64,000 nt of DNA from Inia geoffrensis (lineage: Eukaryota > Chordata > Mammalia > Artiodactyla > Iniidae): NCBI GenBank assembly GCA_036417435.1, contig JAZAQT010000031.1:248001-312000 (forward strand), given 5' to 3'. The notes under the pieces are model-generated. The model saw only the letters and a program-made list of their open reading frames with translations, was not told the DNA's origin and searched no databases. Of the stretch, positions 51,971-64,000 are shown piece by piece. The translations under genes and the position numbers were made by a program. Every line of letters begins with the position of its first letter. Positions within the stretch are counted from its first letter, which is position 1.

Positions 51971-53704
51971 TTCAATGAAAAAGACACAGCCACACCAAAG
52001 TTTGGGGCTGCTCTGTGTACGGGATCCTTGACTATGGTACAACTTTAATAGCCCAGAAAGAGAAAAATGCATATAGAAGTTGTGGTACATCCCTACAATG
52101 GAATATCACTCAACAATGAAATCAATGGCAACAGACCAGTAGCAGCATAATGAGAGGATTTAGTTATGATGATTCTAAGTGAAATAAGTCGCACAGAAAA
52201 AGAAACATCATAAGATATCACTAATACCGGGAAGGTAAACACGGCTACGTGTGAACTGCATTACAAAACACAACAGAGTCTCACATTTACAAAAGAAACT
52301 TAGGCTTGCTTAAGGGGAAAGGAGAGTGGGGAGGCTGTATAAAACCAGAGGTTGCCATTAGGACAGATACCATTCCATAAGCCAAATATATATTAGACAA
52401 GACCTACTCCTTGCTCAACCAAATGGACTCAACACCCCGTATTCAAAACCTAATTATATACCTGACTATGTAGAATATTAAAACCCATACATTTATAGGT
52501 CTCCATAAGAAAATCATTTGTGTACAGCAGGATACACACAGCAGTGTCAATAAGTTAAATCCCCTTATAAAAATAAATTTGAAAAAGAAAACACAAGGGC
52601 TGTCAAATAGAGAGAAATTCTTAAATAAGTCCTTCAGGGCTTGTGAGGAATCTTGGATTTACCACCTCTACATCCACAGCTGGGGAGAGATAAGGCTGGA
52701 CACTTGGGGCTGATACTATTGGTGAGGGAATGCAGACCCTTTGAGGCAATGGTGCATGGTTCCCATTGCACGGGTCCCAAATCTCCACGTTTCAGGGATT
52801 TATCCTTCAGCTAAAATATGCATGGAAAACCCAGAATATGGTCCACGAAGTGATCAGGCAAAATTTTTAAACTCATCGCCATTTTCGCCCCCTGGTACTC
52901 GAGTTCGCCGTTCCAGATGCGATATTAACATTCTCCCCACTTGGAGAGTCGGTGCCTTTGACCTCTTGTTTGGCACAGTTTGCAATTTCTGTGGAAGATG
53001 AACAGGAATAAGGAGAACGAATGAGCGGCTAACTCGATGTGTTTGGACGGGCACATTGAACTCTGATTTCCCTACAGGAAGAAGAATTCACCAAAGGCTC
53101 GGCGTGCCATGCCGGAACGAGATTAGGGCCTGAAGCAATTCTTCGGGTTTGCGGTCAGCTCACAAGAAAGCGAGTTGAGAAAAGGAGATTTTTGGCACTG
53201 TAACTCACAATCCTGCAGAGTTCCAAATGACCCCTATCATCCAAAAATTTATTGAAGGAAGGCTGTGAAGAGGACTTGAACGCGACGCAGAATTGCAGAA
53301 AACAGATATCAGGGGGTAGATAAGAATTGCTCTGAAAGAGTAGGAAAAGAGGCAGCAGTTCGACAGTGATGCCCTTGGCCAAAAAGGGCGTATGCGTTTT
53401 TTCCTGAATATATTCAGGAAAAAACGCATACGCCCTTTTTGGCCAACCAAGCAAGCCTGCAATTGAAATCTGAACTACAAGGAAGTCTCACTTCCCACCG
53501 ATCCAAAGGGCCGTCCGAAAAAAGTGTAAAATCCAGAGAGGCAGGACAGGCCATGGAGACCCGGCAGCCTTGTTATGCTGATGGGCGGGATGTAAATTGC
53601 CAACAGCCACTCTGGAGAAGTGGATGGTGTTTCCTGGAACAAAGAAAAAACCAAGCTAGGGAGCCTAGGGCACTTCCACTTATGGTGCTATAGATTCAGA
53701 AAAT
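51971..53704 (+). repeat. Satellite unit 31 (same lineage as 34 and 36)
   Basis: 1734 bp; palindrome 53375-53446. Markers shared with 34 and 36: gactatgtagaat, aataagttaaatcc, caaaatttttaaac, gatgcccttgg, aatctgaactac, ctagggagcc and gattcagaaa. Confidence 0.95.
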
Positions 53705-55437
53705 TTCAATGAAAAAGACACAGGCACACCAAAGTTTGGGGCTGCTCTGTGTACGGGATCCTTGACTATGGTACAACTTTAATAGCCCAGAAAGAGAAAA
53801 ATGCATATAGAAGTTGTGGTACATCCCTACAATGGAATATCACTCAACAATGAAATCAATGGCAACAGACCAGTAGCAGCATAATGAGAGGATTTAGTTA
53901 TGATGATTCTAAGTGAAATAAGTCGCACAGAAAAAGAAACATCATAAGATATCACTAATACCGGGAAGGTAAACACGGCTACGTGTGAACTGCATTACAA
54001 AACACAACAGAGTCTCACATTTACAAAAGAAACTTAGGCTTGCTTAAGGGGAAAGGAGAGTGGGGAGGCTGCATAAAACCAGAGGTTGCCATTAGGACAG
54101 ATACCATTCCATAAGCCAAATATATATTAGACAAGACCAACTCCTTGCTCAACCAAATGGACTCAACACCCCGTATTCAAAACCTAGGAATATACCTGAC
54201 TATGAAGAATATTAAAACCCATACATTTATAGGTCTCCATAAGAAAATCATTTGTGTACAGCAGGATACACACAGCAGTGTCAATAAGCTAAATCCCCTT
54301 ATAAAAATAAATTTGAAAAAGAAAACACAAGGGCTGTCAAATAGAGAGAAATTCTTAAATAAGTCCTTCAGGGCTTGTGAGGAATCTTGGATTTACCACC
54401 TCTACATCCACAGCTGGGGAGAGATAAGGCTGGACACTTGGGGCTGATACTATTGGTGAGGGAATGCAGACCCTTTGAGGCAATGGTGCATGGTTCCCAT
54501 TGCACGGGTCCCAAATCTCCACGTTTCAGGGATTTATCCTTCAGCTAAAATATGCATGGAAAACCCAGAATATGGTCCACGAAGTGATCAGGCAAAATTT
54601 TAAAACTCATCGCCATTTTCGCCCCCTGGAACTCGAGTTCGCCGTTCCAGATGCGATATTAACATTCTCCCCACTTGGAGAGTCGGTCCCTTTGACCTCT
54701 TGTTTGGCACAGTTTGCAATTTCTGTGGAAGATGAACAGGAATAAGGAGAACGAATGAGCGGCTAACTCGATGTGTTTGGACGGGCACATTGAACTCTGA
54801 TTTCCCTACAGGAAGAAGAATTCACCAAAGGCTCGGCGTGCCATGCCGGAACGAGATTAGGGCCTGAAGCAATTCTTCGGGTTTGCGGTCAGCTCACAAG
54901 AAAGCGAGTTGAGAAAAGGAGATTTTTGGCACTGTAACTCACAATCCTGCAGAGTTCCAAATGACCCCTATCATCCAAAAATTTATTGAAGGAAGGCTGT
55001 GAAGAGGACTTGAACGCGACGCAGAATTGCAGAAAACAGATATCAGGGGGTAGATAAGAATTGCTCTGAAAGAGTAGGAAAAGAGGCAGCAGTTCGACAG
55101 TGATGCACTTGGCCAAAAAGGGCGTATGCGTTTTTTCCTGAATATATTCAGGAAAAAACGCATACGCCCTTTTTGGCCAACCAAGCAAGCCTGCAATGGA
55201 AATCCGCACTACAAGGAAGTCTCACTTCCCACCGATCCAAAGGGCCGTCCGAAAAAAGTGTAAAATCCAGAGAGGCAGGACAGGCCATGGAGACCCGGCA
55301 GCCTTGTTATGCTGATGGGCGGGATGTAAATTGCCAACAGCCACTCTGGAGAAGTGGATGGTGTTTCCTGGAACAAAGAAAAAACAAGCTAGAGAGCCTA
55401 GGGCACTTCCACTTATGGTGCTAGAGATTCGGAAACT
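53705..55437 (+). repeat. Satellite unit 32
   Basis: 1733 bp; palindrome 55109-55180. Private: caggcacacc near 53723, gaccaactcc near 54136, ctggaactcgag near 54627, gtcggtccc near 54682 and a one-base loss in gaaaaaacaagc near 55380. Confidence 0.95.
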
Positions 55438-57171
55438 TTCAATGAAACAGACACAGCCACACCAAAGTTTGGGGCTGCTCTGTGTACGGGATCCTTGACT
55501 ATGGTACAACTTTAATAGCCCAGAAAGAGAAAAATGCATATAGAAGTTGTGGTACATCCCTACAATGGAATATCACTCAACAATGAAATCAATGGCAACA
55601 GACCAGTAGCAGCATAATGAGAGGATTTAGTTATGATGATTCTAAGTGAAATAAGTCGCACAGAAAAAGAAATATCATAAGATATCACTAATACCGGGAA
55701 GGTAAACACGGCTACGTGTGAAGTGCATTACAAAACACAACAGAGTCTCACATTTACAAAAGAAACTTAGGCTTGCTTAAGGGGAAAGGAGAGTGGGGAG
55801 GCTGCATAAAACCAGAGGTTGCCATTAGGACAGATACCATTCCATAAGCCAAATATATATTAGACAAGACCTACTCCTTGCTCAACCAAATGGACTCAAC
55901 ACCCCGTATTCAAAACCTAGGAATATACCTGACTATGAAGAATATTAAAACCCATACATTTATAGGTCTCCATAAGAAAATCATTTGTGTACAGCAGGAT
56001 ACACACAGCAGTGTCAATAAGCTAAATCCCCTTATAAAAATAAATTTGAAAAAGAAAACACAAGGGCTGTCAAGTAGAGAGAAATTCTTAAATAAGTCCT
56101 TCAGGGCTTGTGAGGAATCTTGGATTTACCACCTCTACATACACAGCTGGGGAGAGATAAGGCTGGACACTTGGGGCTGATACTATTGGTGAGGGAATGC
56201 AGACCCTTTGAGGCAATGGTGCATGGTTCCCATTGCACGGGTCCCAAATCTCCACGTTTCAGGGATTTATCCTTCAGCTAAAATACGCATGGAAAACCCA
56301 GAATATGGTCCACGAAGTGATCAGGCAAAATTTTAAAACTCATCGCCACTTTCGCCCCCTGGTACTCGAGTTCGCCGTTCCAGATGCGATATTAACATTC
56401 TCCCCACTTGGAGAGTCGGTGTCTTTGACCTCTTGTTTGGCACAGTTTGCAATTTCTGTGGAAGATGAACAGGAATAAGGAGAACGAATGAGCGGCTAAC
56501 TCGATGTGTTTGGACGGGCACATTGAACTCTGATTTCCCTACAGGAAGAAGAATTCACCAAAGGCTCGGCGTGCCATGCCGGAACGAGATTAGGGCCTGA
56601 AACAATTCTTCGGGTTTGCGGTCAGCTCACAAGAAAGCGAGTTGAGAAAAGGAGATTTTTGGCACTGTAACTCACAATCCTGCAGAGTTCCAAATGACCC
56701 CTATCATCCAAAAATTTATTGAAGGAAGGCTGTGAAGAGGACTTGAACGCGACGCAGAATTGCAGAAAACAGATATCAGGGGATAGATAAGAATTGCTCT
56801 GAAAGAGTAGGAAAAGAGGCAGCAGTTCGACAGTGATGCACTTGGCCAAAAAGGGCGTATGCGTTTTTTCCTGAATATATTCAGGAAAAAACGCATACGC
56901 CCTTTTTGGCCAACCAAGCAAGCCTGCAATGGAAATCCGCACTACAAGGAAGTCTCACTTCCCACCGATCCAAAGGGCCGTCCGAAAAAAGTGTAAAATC
57001 CAGAGAGGCAGGACAGGCCATGGAGACCCGGCAGCCTTGTTATGCTGATGGGCGGGATGTAAATTGCCAACAGCCACTCTGGAGAAGTGGATGGTGTTTC
57101 CTGGAACAAAGAAAAAACCAAGCTAGAGAGCCTAGGGCACTTCCACTTATGGTGCTATAGATTCGGAAAAT
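55438..57171 (+). repeat. Satellite unit 33 (same lineage as 30)
   Basis: 1734 bp; palindrome 56842-56913. It has cgccactttcgcc and aggggatagataag, as in unit 30. It has gaagtgc near 55720, otherwise seen in units 1, 3, 14, 18, 20 and 22. Confidence 0.95.
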
Positions 57172-58905
57172 TTCAATGAAAAAGACACAGCCACACCAAA
57201 GTTTGGGGCTGCTCTGTGTACGGGATCCTTGACTATGGTACAACTTTAATAGCCCAGAAAGAGAAAAATGCATATAGAAGTTGTGGTACATCCCTACAAT
57301 GGAATATCACTCAACAATGAAATCAATGGCAACAGACCAGTAGCAGCATAATGAGAGGATTTAGTTATGATGATTCTAAGTGAAATAAGTCGCACAGAAA
57401 AAGAAACATCATAAGATATCACTAATACCGGGAAGGTAAACACGGCTACGTGTGAACTGCATTACAAAACACAACAGAGTCTCACATTTACAAAAGAAAC
57501 TTAGGCTTGCTTAAGGGGAAAGGAGAGTGGGGAGGCTGCATAAAACCAGAGGTTGCCATTAGGACAGATACCATTCCATAAGCCAAATATATATTAGACA
57601 AGACCTACTCCTTGCTCAACCAAATGGACTCAACACCCCGTATTCAAAACCTAAGAATATACCTGACTATGTAGAATATTAAAACCCATACATTTATAGG
57701 TCTCCATAAGAAAATCATTTGTGTACAGCAGGATACACACAGCAGTGTCAATAAGTTAAATCCCCTTATAAAAATAAATTTGAAAAAGAAAACACAAGGG
57801 CTGTCAAATAGAGAGATATTCTTAAATAAGTCCTTCAGGGCTTGTGAGGAATCTTGGATTTACCACCTCTACATCCACAGCTGGGGAGAGATAAGGCTGG
57901 ACACTTGGGGCTGATACTATTGGTGAGGGAATGCAGACCCTTTGAGGCAATGGTGCATGGTTCCCATTGCACGGGTCCCAAATCTCCACGTTTCAGGGAT
58001 TTATCCTTCAGCTAAAATATGCATGGAAAACCCAGAATATGGTCCACGAAGTGATCAGGCAAAATTTTTAAACTCATCGCCATTTTCGCCCCCTGGTACT
58101 CGAGTTCGCCGTTCCAGATGCGATATTAACATTCTCCCCACTTGGAGAGTCGGTGCCTTTGACCTCTTGTTTGGCACAGTTTGCAATTTCTGTGGAAGAT
58201 GAACAGGAATAAGGAGAACGAATGAGCGGCTAACTCGATGTGTTTGGACGGGCACATTGAACTCTGATTTCCCTACAGGAAGAAGAATTCACCAAAGGCT
58301 CGGCGTGCCATGCCGGAACGAGATTAGGGCCTGAAGCAATTCTTCGGGTTTGCGGTCAGCTCACAAGAAAGCGAGTTGAGAAAAGGAGATTTTTGGCACT
58401 GTAACTCACAATCCTGCAGAGTTCCAAATGACCCCTATCATCCAAAAATTTATTGAAGGAAGGCTGTGAAGAGGACTTGAACGCGACGCAGAATTGCAGA
58501 AAACAGATATCAGGGGGTAGATAAGAATTGCTCTGAAAGAGTAGGAAAAGAGGCAGCAGTTCGACAGTGATGCCCTTGGCCAAAAAGGGCGTATGCGTTT
58601 TTTCCTGAATATATTCAGGAAAAAACGCATACGCCCTTTTTGGCCAACCAAGCAAGCCTGCAATGGAAATCTGAACTACAAGGAAGTCTCACTTCCCACC
58701 GATCCAAAGGGCCGTCCGAAAAAAGTGTAAAATCCAGAGAGGCAGGACAGGCCATGGAGACCCGGCAGCCTTGTTATGCTGATGGGCGGGATGTAAATTG
58801 CCAACAGCCACTCTGGAGAAGTGGATGGTGTTTCCTGGAACAAAGGAAAAACCAAGCTAGGGAGCCTAGGGCACTTCCACTTATGGTGCTATAGATTCAG
58901 AAAAT
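57172..58905 (+). repeat. Satellite unit 34 (same lineage as 31)
   Basis: 1734 bp; palindrome 58576-58647. Full marker set of unit 31, 5201 bp away, i.e. three units later. Confidence 0.95.
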
Positions 58906-60639
58906 TTCAATGAAAAAGACACAGCCACACCAAAGTTTGGGGCTGCTCTGTGTACGGGATCCTTGACTATGGTAAAACTTTAATAGCCCAGAAAGAGAAA
59001 AATGCATATAGAAGTTGTGGTACATCCCTACAATGGAATATCACTCAACAATGAAATCAATGGCAACAGACCAGTAGCAGCATAATGAGAGGATTTAGTT
59101 ATGATGATTCTAAGTGAAATAAGTCGCACAGAAAAAGAAACATCATAAGATATCACTAATACCGGGAAGGTAAACACGGCTACGTGTGAACTGCATTACA
59201 AAACACAACAGAGTCTCACATTTACAAAAGAAACTTAGGCTTGCTTAAGGGGAAAGGAGAGTGGGGAGGCTGCATAAAACCAGAGGCTGCCATTAGGACA
59301 GATACCATTCCATAAGCCAAATATATATTAGACAAGACCTACTCCTTGCTCAACCAAATGGACTCAACACCCCGTATTCAAAACCTAGGAATATACCTGA
59401 CTATGAAGAATATTAAAACCCATACATTTATAGGTCTCCATAAGAAAATCCTTTGTGTACAGCAGGATACACACAGCAGTGTCAATAAGCTAAATCCCCT
59501 TATAAAAATAAATTTGAAAAAGAAAACACAAGGGCTGTCAAATAGAGAGAAATTCTTAAATAAGTCCTTCAGGGCTTGTGAGGAATCTTGGATTTACCAC
59601 CTCTACATCCACAGCTGGGGAGAGATAAGGCTGGACACTTGGGGCTGATACTATTGGTGAGGGAATGCAGACCCTTTGAGGCAATGGTGCATGGTTCCCA
59701 TTGCACGGGTCCCAAATCTCCACGTTTCAGGGATTTATCCTTCAGCTAAAATATGCATGGAAAACCCAGAATATGGTCCACGAAGTGATCAGGCAAAATT
59801 TTAAAACTCATCGCCACTTTCGCCCCCTGCTACTCGAGTTCGCCGTTCCAGATGCGATATTAACATTCTCCCCACTTGGAGAGTCGGTGCCTTTGACCTC
59901 TTGTTTGGCACAGTTTGCAAATTCTGTGGAAGATGAACAGGAATAAGGAGAACCAATGAGCGGCTAACTCGATGTGTTTGGACAGGCACATTGAACTCTG
60001 ATTTCCCTACAGGAAGAAGAATTCACCAAAGGCTCGGCGTGCCATGCCGGAACGAGATTAGGGCCTGAAGCAATTCTTCGGGTTTGCGGTCAGCTCACAA
60101 GAAAGCGAGTTGAGAAAAGGAGATTTTTGGCACTGTAACTCACAATCCTGCAGAGTTCCAAATGACCCCTATCATCCAAAAATTTATTGAAGGAAGGCTG
60201 TGAAGAGGACTTGAACGCGACGCAGAATTGCAGAAAACAGATATCAGGGGGTAGATAAGAATTGCTCTGAAAGAGTAGGAAAAGAGGCAGCAGTTCGACA
60301 GTGATGCACTTGGCCAAAAAGGGCGTATGCGTTTTTTCCTGAATATATTCAGGAAAAAACGCATACGCCCTTTTTGGCCAACCAAGCAAGCCTGCAATGG
60401 AAATCCGCACTACAAGGAAGTCTCACTTCCCACCGATCCAAAGGGCCGTCCGAAAAAAGTGTAAAATCCAGAGAGGCAGGACAGGCCATGGAGACCCGGC
60501 AGCCTTGTTATGCTGATGGGCGGGATGTAAATTGCCAACAGCCACTCTGGAGAAGTGGATGGTGTTTCCTGGAACAAAGAAAAAACCAAGCTAGAGAGCC
60601 TAGGGCACTTCCACTTATGGTGCTATAGATTCGGAAAAT
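58906..60639 (+). repeat. Satellite unit 35 (same lineage as 30 and 33)
   Basis: 1734 bp; palindrome 60310-60381. It has cgccactttcgcc and aatcctttgtg. Private: gcaaattctgtgg near 59917 and gacaggcac near 59982. Confidence 0.95.
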
Positions 60640-62373
60640 TTCAATGAAAAAGACACAGCCACACCAAAGTTTGGGGCTGCTCTGTGTACGGGATCCTTGA
60701 CTATGGTACAACTTTAATAGCCCAGAAAGAGAAAAATGCATATAGAAGTTGTGGTATATCCCTACAATGGAATATCACTCAACAATGAAATCAATGGCAA
60801 CAGACCAGTAGCAGCATAATGAGAGGATTTAGTTATGATGATTCTAAGTGAAATAAGTCGCACAGAAAAAGAAACATCATAAGATATCACTAATACCGGG
60901 AAGGTAAACACGGCTACGTGTGAACTGCATTACAAAACACAACAGAGTCTCACATTTACAAAAGAAACTTAGGCTTGCTTAAGGGGAAAGGAGAGTGGGG
61001 AGGCTGCATAAAACCAGAGGTTGCCATTAGGACAGATACCATTCCATAAGCCAAATATATATTAGACAAGACCTACTCCTTGCTCAACCAAATGGACTCA
61101 ACACCCCGTATTCAAAACCTAAGAATATACCTGACTATGTAGAATATTAAAACCCATACATTTATAGGTCTCCATAAGAAAATCATTTGTGTACAGCAGG
61201 ATACACACAGCAGTGTCAATAAGTTAAATCCCCTTATAAAAATAAATTTGAAAAAGAAAACACAAGGGCTGTCAAATAGAGAGAAATTCTTAAATAAGTC
61301 CTTCAGGGCTTGTGAGGAATCTTGGATTTACCACCTCTACATCCACAGCTGGGGAGAGATAAGGCTGGACACTTGGGGCTGATACTATTGGTGAGGGAAT
61401 GCAGACCCTTTGAGGCAATGGTGCATGGTTCCCATTGCACGGGTCCCAAATCTCCACGTTTCAGGGATTTATCCTTCAGCTAAAATATGCATGGAAAACC
61501 CAGAATATGGTCCACGAAGTGATCAGGCAAAATTTTTAAACTCATCGCCATTTTCGCCCCCTGGTACTCGAGTTCGCCGTTCCAGATGCGATATTAACAT
61601 TCTCCCCACTTGGAGAGTCGGTGCCTTTGACCTCTTGTTTGGCACAGTTTGCAATTTCTGTGGAAGATGAACAGGAATAAGGAGAACGAATGAGCGGCTA
61701 ACTCGATGTGTTTGGACGGGCATATTGAACTCTGATTTCCCTACAAGAAGAAGAATTCACCAAAGGCTCGGCGTGCCATGCCGGAACGAGATTAGGGCCT
61801 GAAGCAATTCTTCGGGTTTGCGGTCAGCTCACAAGAAAGCGAGTTGAGAAAAGGAGATTTTTGGCACTGTAACTCACAATCCTGCAGAGTTCCAAATGAC
61901 CCCTATCATCCAAAAATTTATTGAAGGAAGGCTGTGAAGAGGACTTGAACGCGACGCAGAATTGCAGAAAACAGATATCAGGGGGTAGATAAAAATTGCT
62001 CTGAAACAGTAGGAAAAGAGGCAGCAGTTCGACAGTGATGCCCTTGGCCAAAAAGGGCGTATGCGTTTTTTCCTGAATATATTCAGGAAAAAACGCATAC
62101 GCCCTTTTTGGCCAACCAAGCAAGCCTGCAATGGAAATCTGAACTACAAGGAAGTCTCACTTCCCATCGATCCAAAGGGCCGTCCGAAAAAAGTGTAAAA
62201 TCCAGAGAGGCAGGACAGGCCATGGAGACCCGGCAGCCTTGTTATGCTGATGGGCGGGATGTAAATTGCCAACAGCCACTCTGGAGAAGTGGATGGTGTT
62301 TCCTGGAACAAAGAAAAAACCAAGCTAGGGAGCCTAGGGCACTTCCACTTATGGTGCTATAGATTCAGAAAAT
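60640..62373 (+). repeat. Satellite unit 36 (same lineage as 31 and 34)
   Basis: 1734 bp; palindrome 62044-62115. Marker set of unit 34, two units later. Private: tggtatatcc near 60755, gataaaaattg near 61990 and tgaaacagtagg near 62003. Confidence 0.95.
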
Positions 62374-64000
62374 TTCAATGAAAAAGACACAGCCACACCA
62401 AAGTTGGGGCTGCTCTGTGTACGGGATCCTTGACTATGGTACAACTTTAATAGCCCAGAAAGAGAAAAATGCATATAGAAGTTGTGGTACATCCCTACAA
62501 TGGAATATCACTCAACAGTGAAATCAATGGCAACAGACCAGTAGCAGCATAATGAGAGGATTTAGTTATGATGATTCTAAGTGAAATAAGTCGCACAGAA
62601 AAAGAAACATCATAAGATATCACTAATACCGGGAAGGTAAACACGGCTACGTGTGAACTGCATTACAAAACACAACAGAGTCTCACATTTACAAAAGAAA
62701 CTTAGGCTTGCTTAAGGGGAAAGGAGAGTGGGGAGGCTGCATAAAACCAGAGGTTGCCATTAGGACAGATACCATTCCATAAGCCAAATATATATTAGAC
62801 AAGACCTACTCCTTGCTCAACCAAATGGACTCAACACCCCGTATTCAAAACCTAGGAATATACCTGACTATGAAGAATATTAAAACCCATACATTTATAG
62901 GTCTCCATAAGAAAATCATTTGTGTACAGAAGGATACACACAGCAGTGTCAATAAGCTAAATCCCCTTATAAAAATAAATTTGAAAAAGAAAACACAAGG
63001 GCTGTCAAATAGAGAGAAATTCTTAAATAAGTCCTTCAGGGCTTGTGAGGAATCTTGGATTTACCACCTCTACATCCACAGCTGGGGAGAGATAAGGCTG
63101 GACACTTGGGGCTGATACTATTGGTGAGGGAACGCAGACCCTTTGAGGCAATGGTGCATGGTTCCCATTGCACGGGTCCCAAATCTCCACGTTTCAGGGA
63201 TTTATCCTTCAGCTAAAATATGCATGGAAAACACAGAATATGGTCCACGAAGTGATCAGGCAAAATTTTAAAACTCATCGCCACTTTCGCCCCCTGGTAC
63301 TCGAGTTCGCCGTTCCAGATGCGATATTAACATTCTCCCCACTTGGAGAGTCGGTGCCTTTGACCTCTTGTTTGGCACAGTTTGCAATTTCTGTGGAAGA
63401 TGAACAGGAATAAGGAGAACGAATGAGCGGCTAACTCGATGTGTTTGGACGGGCACATTGAACTCTGATTTCCCTACAGGAAGAAGAATTCACCAAAGGC
63501 TCGGCGTGCCATGCCGGAACGAGATTAGGGCCTGAAGCAATTCTTCGGGTTTGCGGTCAGCTCACAAGAAAGCGAGTTGAGAAAAGGAAATTTTGGCACT
63601 GTAACTCACAATCCTGCAGAGTTCCAAATGACCCCTATCATCCAAAAATTTATTGAAGGAAGGCTGTGAAGAGGACTTGAACGCGACGCAGAATTGCAGA
63701 AAACAGATATCAGGGGGTAGATAAGAATTGCTCTGAAAGAGTAGGAAAAGAGGCAGCAGTTCGACAGTGATGCCCTTGGCCAAAAAGGGCGTATGCGTTT
63801 TTTCCTGAATATATTCAGGAAAAAACGCATACGCCCTTTTTGGCCAACCAAGCAAGCCTGCAATGGAAATCTGAACTACAAGGAAGTCTCACTTCCCACC
63901 GATCCAAAGGGCCGTCCGAAAAAAGTGTAAAATCCAGAGAGGCAGGACAGGCCATGGAGACCCGGCAGCCTTGTTATGCTGATGGGCGGGATGTAAATTG
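62374..64000 (+). repeat. Satellite unit 37 (partial, cut by window end)
   Basis: 1627 bp are present; palindrome 63776-63847. It has cgccactttcgcc (63286), gatgcccttgg and aatctgaactac. One base is lost in aaagttgggg near 62402 and one in ggaaattttgg near 63590. The array clearly continues past the window. Confidence 0.95.

Larger units (their letters stand above)
1..64000 (+). repeat. L1-derived satellite array, ~1.73-kb units, 37 copies (common cetacean satellite type)
   Basis: The same sequence recurs every 1731-1737 bp from the first to the last base, head to tail, with no inversion and no insertion of unrelated DNA. Unit starts are phased here on window base 1. Within a standard unit, offsets 1 to ~626 are the 3' part of an L1 fragment, ~627 to ~1560 are a non-L1 body, 1405-1476 are a perfect palindrome, and ~1575 to the end is the 5' part of the next L1 fragment. 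Units differ by scattered substitutions and 1-2 bp indels and fall into a common type A and a divergent type B. Established knowledge: cetaceans have an abundant L1-derived satellite of about this unit length. The family assignment is from memory; the tandem structure is read directly. Strand is that of the L1 sense sequence. Confidence 0.97.

Noticed and set aside
1..64000. CENP-B box (TTCG....A..CGGG pattern) as sign of a centromeric repeat
   Set aside because: I checked the TTCG and CGGG occurrences of unit 1 on both strands and found none with the full core pattern, so the sequence gives no support for CENP-B binding.
1..64000. CRISPR array or bacterial repeat
   Set aside because: The repeats are 1.7 kb and contiguous with no unique spacers, and contain mammalian L1 sequence.

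Overview
The window is one uninterrupted head-to-tail satellite array. I see 36 complete units and one partial unit, all in the same orientation. Most are 1731-1737 bp; two are about 1710 bp because of a 26-bp deletion. No real protein gene, tRNA, rRNA or array edge is visible. The many short open frames recur only because the DNA recurs.

Each unit has two parts. About 790 bp is a decayed 3' end of a LINE-1 (L1) element. It covers the C-terminal part of ORF2, including a recognisable QPLW...W.FL stretch and a W-Y-I-x-T-M-E-Y motif, then a 3' UTR with an AATAAA and an A-rich tail. The other roughly 930 bp does not look like L1, is richer in CpG, and carries a 72-bp perfect, spacerless palindrome about 100 bp before the L1 tract resumes. 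The L1 3' UTR is of the cetartiodactyl kind. Unit length and L1 origin fit the 'common cetacean satellite', reported at about 1.7 kb in baleen whales and most toothed whales and about 1.58 kb in Delphinidae. I therefore infer constitutive heterochromatin of a non-delphinid cetacean. This rests on recalled knowledge, not a search.

Layout by unit, phased on the first base of the window: units 1-3 are type A, with 1-2 matching a dimer type seen again at 29-39 kb. Units 3-4 and 5-6 are a duplicated A/B chimeric dimer carrying the truncated palindrome. Units 7-13 are mostly monomeric type A with local duplications (9/10 and 12/13). Late unit 14 to unit 17 is a block of divergent type B. Units 18-29 show an alternating two-unit (about 3.46 kb) higher-order pattern. 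Units 30-37 show a three-unit and then a two-unit pattern with other diagnostic variants.

The most interesting signal is the palindrome. It is kept in all 37 units at nearly perfect symmetry. One unit has matching changes in both arms where a related unit has only the left-arm change, which suggests arm-to-arm correction. One lineage lost most of one arm between 2-bp direct repeats.
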